Of a stretch of 64,000 nt of DNA, positions 30,323 to 42,196 are shown in pieces. The translations under genes were made by a program, and so were the position numbers. The notes below the pieces were generated by a model. It was not told the DNA's origin and did not search any database. It saw nothing but the letters and a program-made list of their open reading frames with translations. How positions within the stretch are numbered: the stretch's first letter is position 1; each line of letters begins with the position of its first letter. The stretch comes from Rhabditoides inermis (taxonomy: Eukaryota; Nematoda; Chromadorea; Rhabditida; Rhabditidae), in the NCBI GenBank assembly GCA_963966185.1, contig CAWZYM010000395.1, positions 1 through 64,000 on the forward strand, given 5' to 3'.

Positions 30323-32227
30323 ATGTCCCACCAGCATATCGATTTTACATCTATGCACGCAGCGTCCGTGCTTTCACTTATCCCATACTCACCATCGTAC
30401 GATTTGATATACGCATTGTTTTCACATTTTTCTTGTGAATATTTCTGTTTTATAGCAATGGTCAGTGCGTACTACTTTCGTTCTCGACTGGGAACTGGAA
30501 ATTTGAACAATATTTCCACGGGTTTCTTCGAACGTATGTTGCGGTTTATATAAACAATTTAATGGTTTGTTTTTAGTAAAAAATATCACCACAGAAATCG
30601 AGAGGAAGATTGAGAACTTGAATCATACAATTCAAATAATGCAATTACTACTCTTCCTCATGACAGTTCTTCCTCTGATCAAAATAAAACACAACGTTTC
30701 TCTCACACTGATAGTCGCATATGTAAGTAAAATTCTTTGTTATCAATGTAACGAGCGATGTAACAATGTAAAACATCAATTGTAGTATCTTTTCTGTTTC
30801 AATATTTTTCAATTGTTTCACAATGCCAGAATTAGTGCTGGGAATTAATCAAAATTTCAAGATGATTTTGATTCTGATTAATCAGAAATCATGATTAATC
30901 AATTTGTCAATTTGATTAATCGAAACTCAGTTGATTAATCGATTTTTGATTAATCAGGAAACCAAAATCGTGATTAATCAAAAATCGAAGTCTTCAAAAA
31001 CCGAGAAATTTGCGTATGGAAAAAAGTGTAAAGGATTTTGATAACAACCAAAATAACGGAATAGTATGGGTTTTATATAAGAATGTTTATCTGCCGTGAC
31101 ATAACATACACGAATATGTGAATATAGCGAACAGGATTTTATGAGTTGATTAATTTCTCAAACCTTGATTAATCGATTTTTGATTAATCAAAAATCAAGG
31201 AATGCATGATTAATCGATTTTTGATTAATCAATTAATCAAAATCCGGATGATTTTGATTTTTGATTAATCGATTAATCAAAGAAAATCGATTGATCATGA
31301 TTAATCGGCCCAGCTCTAGCCAGAATGTTTGTTAAATGTTGCAGTGGTATTTTTTCAGGCAAACATCCCTGTTTTATTGTTGGGATGGATCCTGTATCCC
31401 ATTCCTTTTCTATTTCAATTTCAAGATTTCGTAAAGTCAGTTATATTTTAACGGTTATATATAAATGTTTTTTTTTAAGTTGAAAAAAAATCCCGTCTTT
31501 CAGATGGCCAGGTTGGATGGAGAACGTGGAAATATTTATTTATAATACCACATTAATTTCCTATTTGTTTACGGGATATCTTTATGTCTTCTTAATACAT
31601 CGCATGGATAAAGGATACTTCAAATTGAATGAAAAGTGACTATTCATATCTTCCACCTACATTAATAAGGAATTTTAATTCGTACTCTATTACAGATCCA
31701 CACCGAAAATCTATCTGGTTTTTGGATTGGCCGTGCTATGTTCAATTTTATTCGAAGCTGTTGTCACAGTTCTTGAATGTTCCCCTGTCTTCCGATCCTT
31801 TACGTTTGCTCTATTATCCGGATATCTACTTATAGCTTCTTGTAGGGTAAGTGTTTTCAAAAAGTGATACCGAAAGGGTTTGTTAAAATGAGTTGTGTTC
31901 AGTAAATGTTCAATAAATTTCTTCCAGGCACCCGGAAATGCTCGCGATGTAGTAGCGCGAAAACGCTTTTTCTTTTTCATTGTACTTGTCGCTGTTTGTG
32001 ATGCTAGCACTGCAGGTAAAATGTTTATTCAACTTTCTAAAATATTAATTTTACTACAGCGTTTCAATCTCATCCAAACTACGAATTTCTGCAACTCTAT
32101 TTTTCTAATGTAAATATATCTCTACTGTATATGGTAAGTAAACAAAGTATTATCTCGAGTACATCAAATTTTTCAGGGCGTGTTAATGTCTGTGTTTTAC
32201 CTTCTACTAGTAGGAAGGAAATTATGA
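30323..32227 (+). CDS. multi-pass membrane protein of unknown family, copy 1
   Basis: Eight exons joined in phase encode MSHQHIDFTSMHAASVLSLI, then hydrophobic segments including EYFCFIAMVSAYYF, QLLLFLMTVLPLI, IPVLLLGWILYPIPFLF, ISYLFTGYLYVFLI, IYLVFGLAVLCSILFEAVV, FALLSGYLLIASC, RFFFFIVLVAVC and VLMSVFYLLLVGRKL. About 7-8 helices with an extracellular-type loop (NNISTGFFE, KNITTEIERKIENLNHT) carrying N-glycosylation sequons. A serpentine receptor-like layout is possible but no diagnostic motif is seen. The gene is strikingly AT-rich compared with its neighbours. The intron at 30724-31358 holds a hAT-type MITE. A second copy is at 37577-39481. ATG 30323 is the first that opens the frame; an upstream CT tract is present. 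Confidence -1.
30833..31318. mobile_element. hAT-type MITE filled with GATTAATC words (486 bp), copy 1
   Basis: Ends TAGTGCTGGGAATTAATCA and TGATTAATCGGCCCAGCTCTA are inverted repeats. A perfect 8-bp duplication GCCAGAAT lies at 30825-30832 and 31319-31326. The interior is packed with GATTAATC/CGATTTTTGATTAATC words in both orientations. No transposase. It is intronic in the membrane-protein gene. Confidence -1.
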
Positions 32228-32860
32228 GGAGGCGGGGCGAAGAGAAAGCATGGCTTCGCAGGCTGCCAAGGCTCGGCAGACTGCCAGCCCTTATTGTATG
32301 AACAAGTAGATGTGGATTATTGATAAAGAAAAGCTTGCCTTCCGATGTTTTTTTATAATTGTAGATTTAAAGTACATACCCTCTTAATTTTTGTTATGAT
32401 CAGGGACTACCATGTGATAAATGATCAAAAAAACATAAATAAACACACAAAATTCAGTGGTATTTTTCAAAATTCAGTGGTATTTTCTTTAGTATTTTTG
32501 AGTGTTTTGTTATCATTAATAAATTGATTTTTCCTCAACGCGGTCGATCAGCTGAAAATGTCATTGTTTGATACTATCATACTCTTAATTGAACACAATT
32601 TTCCGCCTTTTAATTCTTTGTTTGAATGTTTGGATGCTTCTTCGAAACCTCGGATAGGTTAGTATTCATTTTCGTTTAGCGCAACTTACTTCGTATGATA
32701 TTTATTCTTTCCTATTCACCTAATAAACACGTTTATGAATGTGTGCATTGGTTGACTTTTTTGAACGGAGCCTACTTGAGGTGCGAATGATTTGTGTATT
32801 CGGGGGAAGGTCGAGTGGTTGAACCGAGGCCTCTCCGCTACTCTTCCCCTTCCTTCCAAC

Positions 32861-33879
32861 ATGGAAGCTGATCCAAACCTCATCTACGTTCCTCATCCAC
32901 TGCTCAGAGAGGAGAGAAGACGCTCTTTCGGAATGTGAGTTCGCTTCTTCTTTCGACTCATTCTCTTTTACTTCTAGAAGTCCTTTCTTTCTGTACCGAC
33001 CAGATGTGGATGGACCAGCGTACGAGACGCAGAATCTGGAGACGTTCATCACGCCACGTAGGAGCAGCGAGGACAGGGAGATAGGAGAGTGGTGTGTGGA
33101 GAGATGAGGAATAAGGAAAAAGGGATGAGGTACAGTTCATGTTCATCGTGTGACAACCGCTTCGCCTACGAGAGAGCGCGCCTCCGACCACCCCTCACAC
33201 TCCGCATACTCACTGTTCTAGCATACATACAGGTGATAAAGTTAATGTGGCTGAGTGAATGAAGCTGTTTTCATGTTGTTCTGGGCGGCTTCCTCCTTGT
33301 CGTCGATGTTTCCCGGATAATGCTCGTCTGGGGCTTCATCCAACTCGACGAAGTCAAGCTGGAAATGGTTTTTTTTTCTGAAGATTGCGATTGATTCAGT
33401 GTTATTTCCGTTTCAGTTCTTCCACCTCTCCCACCCAATCTCGTGCGTTTTGATCGGGTTCATTACGGCAGGTCCGTTTTTTTGTCGATTTAAAAATGAG
33501 TGTGTGATTGTTGTAGGCGCGGCGGCGTCAGGCTCTCGCTCGGTGCTGCGTATGTGCGCGTGCGTGCTTCTCTCCGCCACAGCAGCCGTCCTCATGGCGC
33601 CCGATCGAGCCGCGTTTCTATCAAGTAAGGCCCCATCCTTTCCACATATCCCTCCTTGCAGCCGCAGTCGAGGCTCTGTCACTGTCGCGCGCCTCGACCC
33701 ACTCTGTGTATGTGGATGCTGGCAAAGACGCCAAGCTATCCCTGCAGATGCTACACATGGAGGGCAACCGGTGAGATGCCACTCTGACACAGTCGTGTAT
33801 GACGTTCCGTTTCAGCGCGTACCGCGAGTCTCTGCAGTGGGGCAGCCGAGTGGCGTGGGGTGTGGTGGACGTGTCTCGC
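32861..33879 (+). pseudogene. four-TM-like membrane protein, copy 1, 3' end deleted
   Basis: Same exons as the intact copy at 40115-41274 up to GVVDVSR. It then switches at 33879/33880 directly into GPCR exon sequence in a different frame, so the last helix is lost. Encodes MEADPNLIYVPHPLLREERR, FFLYRPDVDGPAYETQNLET, hydrophobic LGGFLLVVDVSRIMLVWGFI, FFHLSHPISCVLIGFITAG and RMCACVLLSATAAVLMA. The upstream 190 bp is the dispersed segment also found after SRP68. Confidence -1.
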
Positions 33880-35259
33880 GTCCATCGTATTCCGGAAACG
33901 CTCGTCCGTCGCCAACGTATTCCTCATCAATCTAGCGGTATCAGACCTGGTGAGGGAGCTCCTCCTCCTCGTACTCCTGCATGTCGCCATTCACCCCCTT
34001 CACTCCACCTATTGCAGCTCTTGTGCATCACAGCTGTACCGATCACTCCTGTTCTCGCATTCATGAAGCGCTGGATGTTCGGACTCATTCTCTGCAAGCT
34101 CGTCCCCTCCTGCCAGGCCATATCCGGTATGGAAGAGAGAGGGAGAGAGAGAGAGAGAGAGAGAGAAAGAGTAAATTGCGAGGGAGCGGAAAAGGGAAGG
34201 GTGTCCGCCATTGCATTACTCCCCCTCTCATTCCGCTATCCTAATTCCCGAAATCTGCCTCGAATGGCGCATTTCGGACACGAAAATAACCGTAAAACGT
34301 GAATGGGCTAGTGTATGCGTGTGTGTGTGTGTGTGTGTGTGTGTAGAGTGGAGAAAGGAAATCAGTGGGTAGAGGGAAGGGAACATTGCAGTGCTCATCT
34401 CATCCTGGTGTCTCTGCTACATTGCACTCGATCGATACCGATCGATTGTCACTCCCATGAAAGAACCGTGGACAGTGCGATTCTCGCAGGTGAGAAGGGA
34501 GAGGGATGGAAGGGAATGGACCTGAGATTGCAGGTGCTCATCCTTGTTACATGGGTGGCCGCTATGGGCCTGTCGTCTCCTCTCTACTTCAGTCAGTCAC
34601 TCCAGACACTCACAATGGAGAATATCACACTGTGCGGGGAGGTGAGATAGTATGCCATGCTAGGTGAAGATCGCTCATTTCCTATTGCAGTTCTGTGGAG
34701 AGTTCAACTGGCCGTCCGATGAGAGGACAAAGGCGAGTCTCCTCGCCAACTTTCCTGTCTCATACTGTCATTCAGGTCATCTACGGCTGTGTGCTGCTTG
34801 TTTTGCAGTTCTTCATTCCCATTCTCATTATGTCGTTCTGCTACTGGAAGATCCTGCAGAAGGTGCGAGCCGACTGGATCGTCACCGAGGGTTCTATGCT
34901 CACGGCTGCGCAGCAGGCACAGGTACACCTCTTACCTTGTGTGTTGATTCGAATTTCAATCTACCACTACTGTATATAACTTTCTGCAGACGGCTGTGCG
35001 GAAGCGTCGTGTAATGTACGTATTGATCATGATGGTGATAGTATTCATGGCTTCGTGGTTTCCCCTCTCCGCAGTCAATCTCATCAAGGATCTTGGCATA
35101 CCAGTGGTGAGGCGAGAACAAGGAAGCGCATCATCTCCTGTATTGCAGATTCTCGAGCAAATGTACTTCAAACTGCTCAATGTGCATGCCATAGCGATGA
35201 CGAGTGTTGTTTGGAACCCACTGCTGTACTTCTGGATGAGCAAGGTAAGAGGGAGGAGA

Positions 35260-35309
<50 letters not shown>

Positions 35310-36126
35310 GAGTCATTTTCAGAGGCATCGCCGCGCGCTCAAAGATGACATGTTCTGGTTGACCAACCAGAGAAGGAACACGAATGTGGGAGTGAGTGCA
35401 TTTTTCAACTTCCATGTGATATGTGTGCTTGGTAGGTTTTGTCTCGCTTCGCTCCGTCTCCTTCGGTCAGCCTCGTCTACCGTCGCACTCTCGAGAGACG
35501 CCTCGGACACAACATATTCAGGTATCACACATTCTCTCCCACATACCACATTGTGTGTTTTGGGGTGCGCACGCACGCGATGTTGGATGCGCTAGAAGAG
35601 AGAGGGAATCGAATAGAGAGAGGGAGAGAGGAAGGAATGACAACAATCACACCTGGATGAATCGACACACCGAGACAATCGGATTGCGAAAGGGAGTACG
35701 AGGACGAGAGAGCGTCTCTCTCCCTTCTCCCCTCACATCATAAGTGAATGTGGCAGGGGTATATCGTAGGGCATATGCACACTCGAAAGGGGAGGGGGCG
35801 AGGGGTGTTATGGGGTGTGTGCAATGCATGTTTGAGGCGCGGCACGCTAGCCGATCCCACGTGTACCGGACGAGAGAGGGCTCTCGCTGACCTACAGACC
35901 AACTGCTTCCTTCTCGTGCCTCTCATGCCACTATGTCAGGTTTGTCATCTCCCTTTTTTTCCTTTCTCTCTCTTTATACGTCTCTCTTTAGACGGTGCGG
36001 CGAAACAGTCATCTGGCGATCGACAACTCTCTTCTTCTGCCGGGGCAGCGCCGGCAGAGTCGTTCCTCGTTCAATAGTCACTCGTCTGCGGCCACTCAGG
36101 AGACGCGCACTGCGAAGGAGTGGTAG
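33880..36126 (+). pseudogene. neuropeptide-receptor-like GPCR, copy 1, lacking N-terminus and TM1
   Basis: Begins within the TM1-TM2 loop (SIVFRKRSSVANVFLINLAV) and continues through all later exons, nearly identical to the intact copy at 42197-45091. The upstream exon coding the extracellular N-terminus and TM1 is removed by the 1711-bp deletion. It is fused out of frame to the preceding four-TM-like gene, so a functional receptor is not expected. Confidence -1.
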
Positions 36127-36740
36127 AAGCAGTCGCCCCCTTCCCTCTCATCCCACTCTCTCTCACCCCCTGGTGCCCTATCCATACTGGTATTGTGTGG
36201 CGTTTTCTCTCAGCATCGCGAATAAACTGTTTTCCATTTTGAGCTGTGTTGTTCGTTTACGAGCGAGTATCGTCTAATCCGTGGTATGTCCTCTTGCGCA
36301 ACCCCTTCTCACTACTACTGCCTTCTCAACCGGTCCACAAATCCTCACCGATCTCCGCCCCTGTCCGCGGTTTTTCCTCGCGACTCGACACAACGACGGC
36401 AGATGCAACAGTTGGTGATACAGGTTCTTTGCGGCGGCAGTCGCGGTCCATTGCTCCAATCCCCTTCCCCTTCCTCCCCCCCCCTCTCCCTCCAGACTCA
36501 CACACATGCGATACTGAACCCACTGCGTGTTTGGTCGATTTCGCTTTCGGCCGGCTGGATTTACGGCCTTCCCTTGTATGTGCATTGTATGCCGCGCCCT
36601 TACTGTAATATCTCCGCCTATACACACATCGTCTTTTTTCGCATATTGCATACACACCCCCTCGTTTTCCTTTCACTCGTTCGAATATTTCACATTCTGT
36701 CCCGTTCCAAGGGAGGCGATGAGTCAGTGACAGTGAGGAG
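36127..36740. other. intergenic between GPCR and Dispatched fragment; no gene seen
   Basis: C-rich and T-rich DNA with an AATAAA at about 36222, likely the GPCR poly(A) signal. The equivalent in unit 2 is 45092-45711; it differs in a C-run length and a GTGGTAT duplication. Confidence -1.
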
Positions 36741-37189
36741 ATGCAACTACGGAGGCTACACGGCTGGAAGAAGACTATCTTTCACTGGTAAGATGAATTT
36801 AAAAGGTAAAAGGAACAATCAAACATTTTTATTGAGGTATTGTCATGCCATCTTCAACTTTCCCTGGACCGTTCTTCTCCTGACTGCCGCAGTGGGCTCG
36901 TGTCTTTCGGCTGTCGGCATCTATCTTCACTATGACGCCCTGGATTTCGATCCAACTATGGTAAAAGTGCCATAATTTCGCCAGGCCATGAATTTGTCTT
37001 TGCAGGGTTTCGAGAACCGTCACGACTCTTTGTCCAACGCTCGCCTGGCGCTGACTCTTCTACCGGATCAGCTGGCAGACTGGCATACATTGTTCAAGAA
37101 GCAGAAAGTGAAAAGAGAAGCTAGGTACATAAGAAGAAATAATGGGAACAGTTGAGTACTGTTCATTTCATTTCAGTAACATTGAGACG
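36741..37189 (+). pseudogene. Dispatched 5' fragment (first four exons), copy 1
   Basis: Encodes MQLRRLHGWKKTIFHW, the first membrane helix (WTVLLLTAAVGSCLSAVGIY), LHYDALDFDPTMGFENRHDS and part of exon 4 (SNIETQ). It is then cut at 37189/37190 by the tandem-duplication junction, which brings in palindrome arm sequence. Intact splice sites, but no sterol-sensing domain, so a non-functional 5' end at most. Confidence -1.
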
Positions 37190-37576
37190 CAATCGAAACT
37201 GTTGGCCCCGCCTCTTTTTGGCAGGAACACCGTGTTCCTGCCACTTCTTGCTTAGTTCTTGTTTTCTTTCCGTCTTATGATAATTTGTTGTTTTTTTAAT
37301 GTCATCTTAAGATTGTCTTATGTTAGCAGTTCCTGGCTGTTTTTATAAGACGATCTCTACTAAACGATTTTCAATCGTATAACATGTTTATGAGAAATGT
37401 TTTCTTTTTGGTTTTGCTGTAGGTGACTATATTTATTTTCCGTGATGCAGAACGGTGGATACCGATGTATAAAACAGGTATCCTATATCCGATATCCTGT
37501 TCTCCGTGACCCCAGCGATGCCACCGACGAGCAGATGGCCTGATCTCCCCTACTACACACACACTCTCTCTCTCTC

Positions 37577-39481
37577 ATGTCCCACCAGCATATCGATTTT
37601 ACATCTATGCACGCAGCGTCCGTGCTTTCACTTATCCCATACTCACCATCGTACGATTTGATATACGCATTGTTTTCACATTTTTCTTGTGAATATTTCT
37701 GTTTTATAGCAATGGTCAGTGCGTACTACTTTCGTTCTCGACTGGGAACTGGAAATTTGAACAATATTTCCACGGGTTTCTTCGAACGTATGTTGCGGTT
37801 TATATAAACAATTTAATGGTTTGTTTTTAGTAAAAAATATCACCACAGAAATCGAGAGGAAGATTGAGAACTTGAATCATACAATTCAAATAATGCAATT
37901 ACTACTCTTCCTCATGACAGTTCTTCCTCTGATCAAAATAAAACACAACGTTTCTCTCACACTGATAGTCGCATATGTAAGTAAAATTCTTTGTTATCAA
38001 TGTAACGAGCGATGTAACAATGTAAAACATCAATTGTAGTATCTTTTCTGTTTCAATATTTTTCAATTGTTTCACAATGCCAGAATTAGTGCTGGGAATT
38101 AATCAAAATTTCAAGATGATTTTGATTCTGATTAATCAGAAATCATGATTAATCAATTTGTCAATTTGATTAATCGAAACTCAGTTGATTAATCGATTTT
38201 TGATTAATCAGGAAACCAAAATCGTGATTAATCAAAAATCGAAGTCTTCAAAAACCGAGAAATTTGCGTATGGAAAAAAGTGTAAAGGATTTTGATAACA
38301 ACCAAAATAACGGAATAGTATGGGTTTTATATAAGAATGTTTATCTGCCGTGACATAACATACACGAATATGTGAATATAGCGAACAGGATTTTATGAGT
38401 TGATTAATTTCTCAAACCTTGATTAATCGATTTTTGATTAATCAAAAATCAAGGAATGCATGATTAATCGATTTTTGATTAATCAATTAATCAAAATCCG
38501 GATGATTTTGATTTTTGATTAATCGATTAATCAAAGAAAATCGATTGATCATGATTAATCGGCCCAGCTCTAGCCAGAATGTTTGTTAAATGTTGCAGTG
38601 GTATTTTTTCAGGCAAACATCCCTGTTTTATTGTTGGGATGGATCCTGTATCCCATTCCTTTTCTATTTCAATTTCAAGATTTCGTAAAGTCAGTTATAT
38701 TTTAACGGTTATATATAAATGTTTTTTTTTAAGTTGAAAAAAAATCCCGTCTTTCAGATGGCCAGGTTGGATGGAGAACGTGGAAATATTTATTTATAAT
38801 ACCACATTAATTTCCTATTTGTTTACGGGATATCTTTATGTCTTCTTAATACATCGCATGGATAAAGGATACTTCAAATTGAATGAAAAGTGACTATTCA
38901 TATCTTCCACCTACATTAATAAGGAATTTTAATTCGTACTCTATTACAGATCCACACCGAAAATCTATCTGGTTTTTGGATTGGCCGTGCTATGTTCAAT
39001 TTTATTCGAAGCTGTTGTCACAGTTCTTGAATGTTCCCCTGTCTTCCGATCCTTTACGTTTGCTCTATTATCCGGATATCTACTTATAGCTTCTTGTAGG
39101 GTAAGTGTTTTCAAAAAGTGATACCGAAAGGGTTTGTTAAAATGAGTTGTGTTCAGTAAATGTTCAATAAATTTCTTCCAGGCACCCGGAAATGCTCGCG
39201 ATGTAGTAGCGCGAAAACGCTTTTTCTTTTTCATTGTACTTGTCGCTGTTTGTGATGCTAGCACTGCAGGTAAAATGTTTATTCAACTTTCTAAAATATT
39301 AATTTTACTACAGCGTTTCAATCTCATCCAAACTACGAATTTCTGCAACTCTATTTTTCTAATGTAAATATATCTCTACTGTATATGGTAAGTAAACAAA
39401 GTATTATCTCGAGTACATCAAATTTTTCAGGGCGTGTTAATGTCTGTGTTTTACCTTCTACTAGTAGGAAGGAAATTATGA
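37577..39481 (+). CDS. multi-pass membrane protein of unknown family, copy 2
   Basis: Essentially identical to 30323-32227, exon for exon, including the intronic hAT-type MITE. Both copies look intact, so the organism may carry two working genes if the duplication is real and not an assembly artefact. The ATG and stop are at the same relative positions (offset 7254). See the first copy for helices and motifs. Confidence -1.
38087..38572. mobile_element. hAT-type MITE with GATTAATC words, copy 2 (co-duplicated)
   Basis: Identical in position and ends to 30833-31318, with the same 8-bp GCCAGAAT duplication. It was carried along by the tandem duplication and is not an independent insertion. Confidence -1.
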
Positions 39482-40114
39482 GGAGGCGGGGCGAAGAGAA
39501 AGCATGGCTTCGCAGGCTGCCAAGGCTCGGCAGACTGCCAGCCCTTATTGTATGAACAAGTAGATGTGGATTATTGATAAAGAAAAGCTTGCCTTCCGAT
39601 GTTTTTTTATAATTGTAGATTTAAAGTACATACCCTCTTAATTTTTGTTATGATCAGGGACTACCATGTGATAAATGATCAAAAAAACATAAATAAACAC
39701 ACAAAATTCAGTGGTATTTTTCAAAATTCAGTGGTATTTTCTTTAGTATTTTTGAGTGTTTTGTTATCATTAATAAATTGATTTTTCCTCAACGCGGTCG
39801 ATCAGCTGAAAATGTCATTGTTTGATACTATCATACTCTTAATTGAACACAATTTTCCGCCTTTTAATTCTTTGTTTGAATGTTTGGATGCTTCTTCGAA
39901 ACCTCGGATAGGTTAGTATTCATTTTCGTTTAGCGCAACTTACTTCGTATGATATTTATTCTTTCCTATTCACCTAATAAACACGTTTATGAATGTGTGC
40001 ATTGGTTGACTTTTTTGAACGGAGCCTACTTGAGGTGCGAATGATTTGTGTATTCGGGGGAAGGTCGAGTGGTTGAACCGAGGCCTCTCCGCTACTCTTC
40101 CCCTTCCTTCCAAC

Positions 40115-41274
40115 ATGGAAGCTGATCCAAACCTCATCTACGTTCCTCATCCACTGCTCAGAGAGGAGAGAAGACGCTCTTTCGGAATGTGAGTTCGCTT
40201 CTTCTTTCGACTCATTCTCTTTTACTTCTAGAAGTCCTTTCTTTCTGTACCGACCAGATGTGGATGGACCAGCGTACGAGACGCAGAATCTGGAGACGTT
40301 CATCACGCCACGTAGGAGCAGCGAGGACAGGGAGATAGGAGAGTGGTGTGTGGAGAGATGAGGAATAAGGAAAAAGGGATGAGGTACAGTTCATGTTCAT
40401 CGTGTGACAACCGCTTCGCCTACGAGAGAGCGCGCCTCCGACCACCCCTCACACTCCGCATACTCACTGTTCTAGCATACATACAGGTGATAAAGTTAAT
40501 GTGGCTGAGTGAATGAAGCTGTTTTCATGTTGTTCTGGGCGGCTTCCTCCTTGTCGTCGATGTTTCCCGGATAATGCTCGTCTGGGGCTTCATCCAACTC
40601 GACGAAGTCAAGCTGGAAATGGTTTTTTTTTCTGAAGATTGCGATTGATTCAGTGTTATTTCCGTTTCAGTTCTTCCACCTCTCCCACCCAATCTCGTGC
40701 GTTTTGATCGGGTTCATTACGGCAGGTCCGTTTTTTTGTCGATTTAAAAATGAGTGTGTGATTGTTGTAGGCGCGGCGGCGTCAGGCTCTCGCTCGGTGC
40801 TGCGTATGTGCGCGTGCGTGCTTCTCTCCGCCACAGCAGCCGTCCTCATGGCGCCCGATCGAGCCGCGTTTCTATCAAGTAAGGCCCCATCCTTTCCACA
40901 TATCCCTCCTTGCAGCCGCAGTCGAGGCTCTGTCACTGTCGCGCGCCTCGACCCACTCTGTGTATGTGGATGCTGGCAAAGACGCCAAGCTATCCCTGCA
41001 GATGCTACACATGGAGGGCAACCGGTGAGATGCCACTCTGACACAGTCGTGTATGACGTTCCGTTTCAGCGCGTACCGCGAGTCTCTGCAGTGGGGCAGC
41101 CGAGTGGCGTGGGGTGTGGTGGACGTGTCTCGCCTGCCCCGCGACTTCCTCTCCCTCCTCGTTCTGCTCCTCTCCTTCTCCGCCCTCCTCGCACTCCTCC
41201 ATCTACTCATCATCATCGCCTCCCTCCTCGCCACTCTCCGAGCCGTGCAAACACCTAACCGACTGATCGCTTGA
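40115..41274 (+). CDS. four-TM-like membrane protein, unknown family (intact copy)
   Basis: ATG at 40115 (MEADPNLIYVPHPLLREERR). Exons follow coding FFLYRPDVDGPAYETQNLET, NRFAYERARLRPPLTLRIL, the helix LGGFLLVVDVSRIMLVWGFI, IQLDEVKLEMFFHLSHPISC, VLIGFITAGAAASGSRSVL, RMCACVLLSATAAVLMAPDR, YVDAGKDAKLSLQMLHMEGN, AYRESLQWGSRVAWGVVDV and the last strongly hydrophobic segment LLVLLLSFSALLALLHLLII, ending TPNRLIA. About four membrane helices. The splice between the second and third coding exons is uncertain because one frame there has a stop. No family recognised. The 190-bp upstream segment is a dispersed repeat. Confidence -1.
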
Positions 41275-42196
41275 ATACACCTGTGATTAAGATGCGTGTT
41301 AGTCCCTATGCTGTGTGGAGTGTTGCCTTTTCCGCTGTCGGAAGGCACAAGTGAGAGGTGGCCCCAGGATAGGATTAGAAGGAGTGAGATTGGAGACGGC
41401 AGGTCGACTGCATTTGCCCCCAGGGGAGACTAATAGTGCCGGGTAGAGAGATGAGAGAGGGGGAGAGAAAGAAAGAAAGAGAGAGAAAGAGGGAGGGATA
41501 GGTGTGTAGAGAGGGAGAGGCTCTCCTGCGTGAAATGATCCTATCAGAGGCGGGAGAGACAAGAGCATGCAGCGATGCTCTTGTGTTCGGTGTAGCGACA
41601 AATTGAGTGAGGAGGAGGGGAGGAAGAGGGAGGGGCGAAAGAGAGAGAAACGAGAGAGAGGGAGGGAGAGGGAGGGAGAGAGAAGCGAGAAAAGAGAGAA
41701 AGAAGAAGGGGAGGGAGCATCATCCTGTCTCCTTTCCAAATGGGGATGGATCTGTATTGCCCTCCGGCCTGCTTTCGGATAGAAGGCTAGCTTCCGATTC
41801 CGTCATTATCTCTTCTCCCCGATAATGTATTCTCGCACCGATTGCCCTTCGTTTTTTTCTGACGCGAACACAGATATTTTCCCTCTTTATTCCAGTTCTT
41901 CGATTACCGTAGATTGAGTTGGTTGCAATCTCATTTCCGTGAGTCTGCCGACCTCCGCCGGTTACTCTATGCCTTACTCCCTCTCTATCCCCTCTCTAAC
42001 TTGTTCTTCGGTTTGCCGGAGAGCTGGTTTCATCTGGTGTGCGCTTCACTTATCAATTCATTGACACTTGCGCGCTCTTGTTGCGTTCTTTCGCAACCTG
42101 CGATCTAGTGGTATTGTGTTGAAGGGCGCGCTGATCCCGACAGACGAGCCTCCTCCCACTCCTCCCGCCCCATCTCCTCCCCTCGTCCACTCGCAA
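41275..42196. other. GA-rich intergenic DNA before the GPCR
   Basis: Strongly purine-rich (for example 41454-41520 and 41610-41715). No convincing exon. A possible untranslated leader of the GPCR with an acceptor-like CCGACAG lies near 42140. This segment is what unit 1 has lost, together with the end of the upstream gene. Confidence -1.

Larger units (their letters stand above)
29936..37189. repeat. tandem duplication unit 1 (7254 bp)
   Basis: Direct repeat of 37190-46160 (8971 bp), near-identical in exons and introns alike. Differences are mainly microsatellite length and one 1711-bp deletion at 33879/33880. The junction at 37190 joins Dispatched exon 4 (..ACATTGAGACGC) to the palindrome arm (CAATCGAAACTG); a CAA trinucleotide is common to both ends. 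Confidence -1.

Noticed and set aside
34140..34210. Arg/Glu-repeat peptides in introns
   Set aside because: They derive from GA dinucleotide tracts and have no codon-level conservation between duplicate copies.
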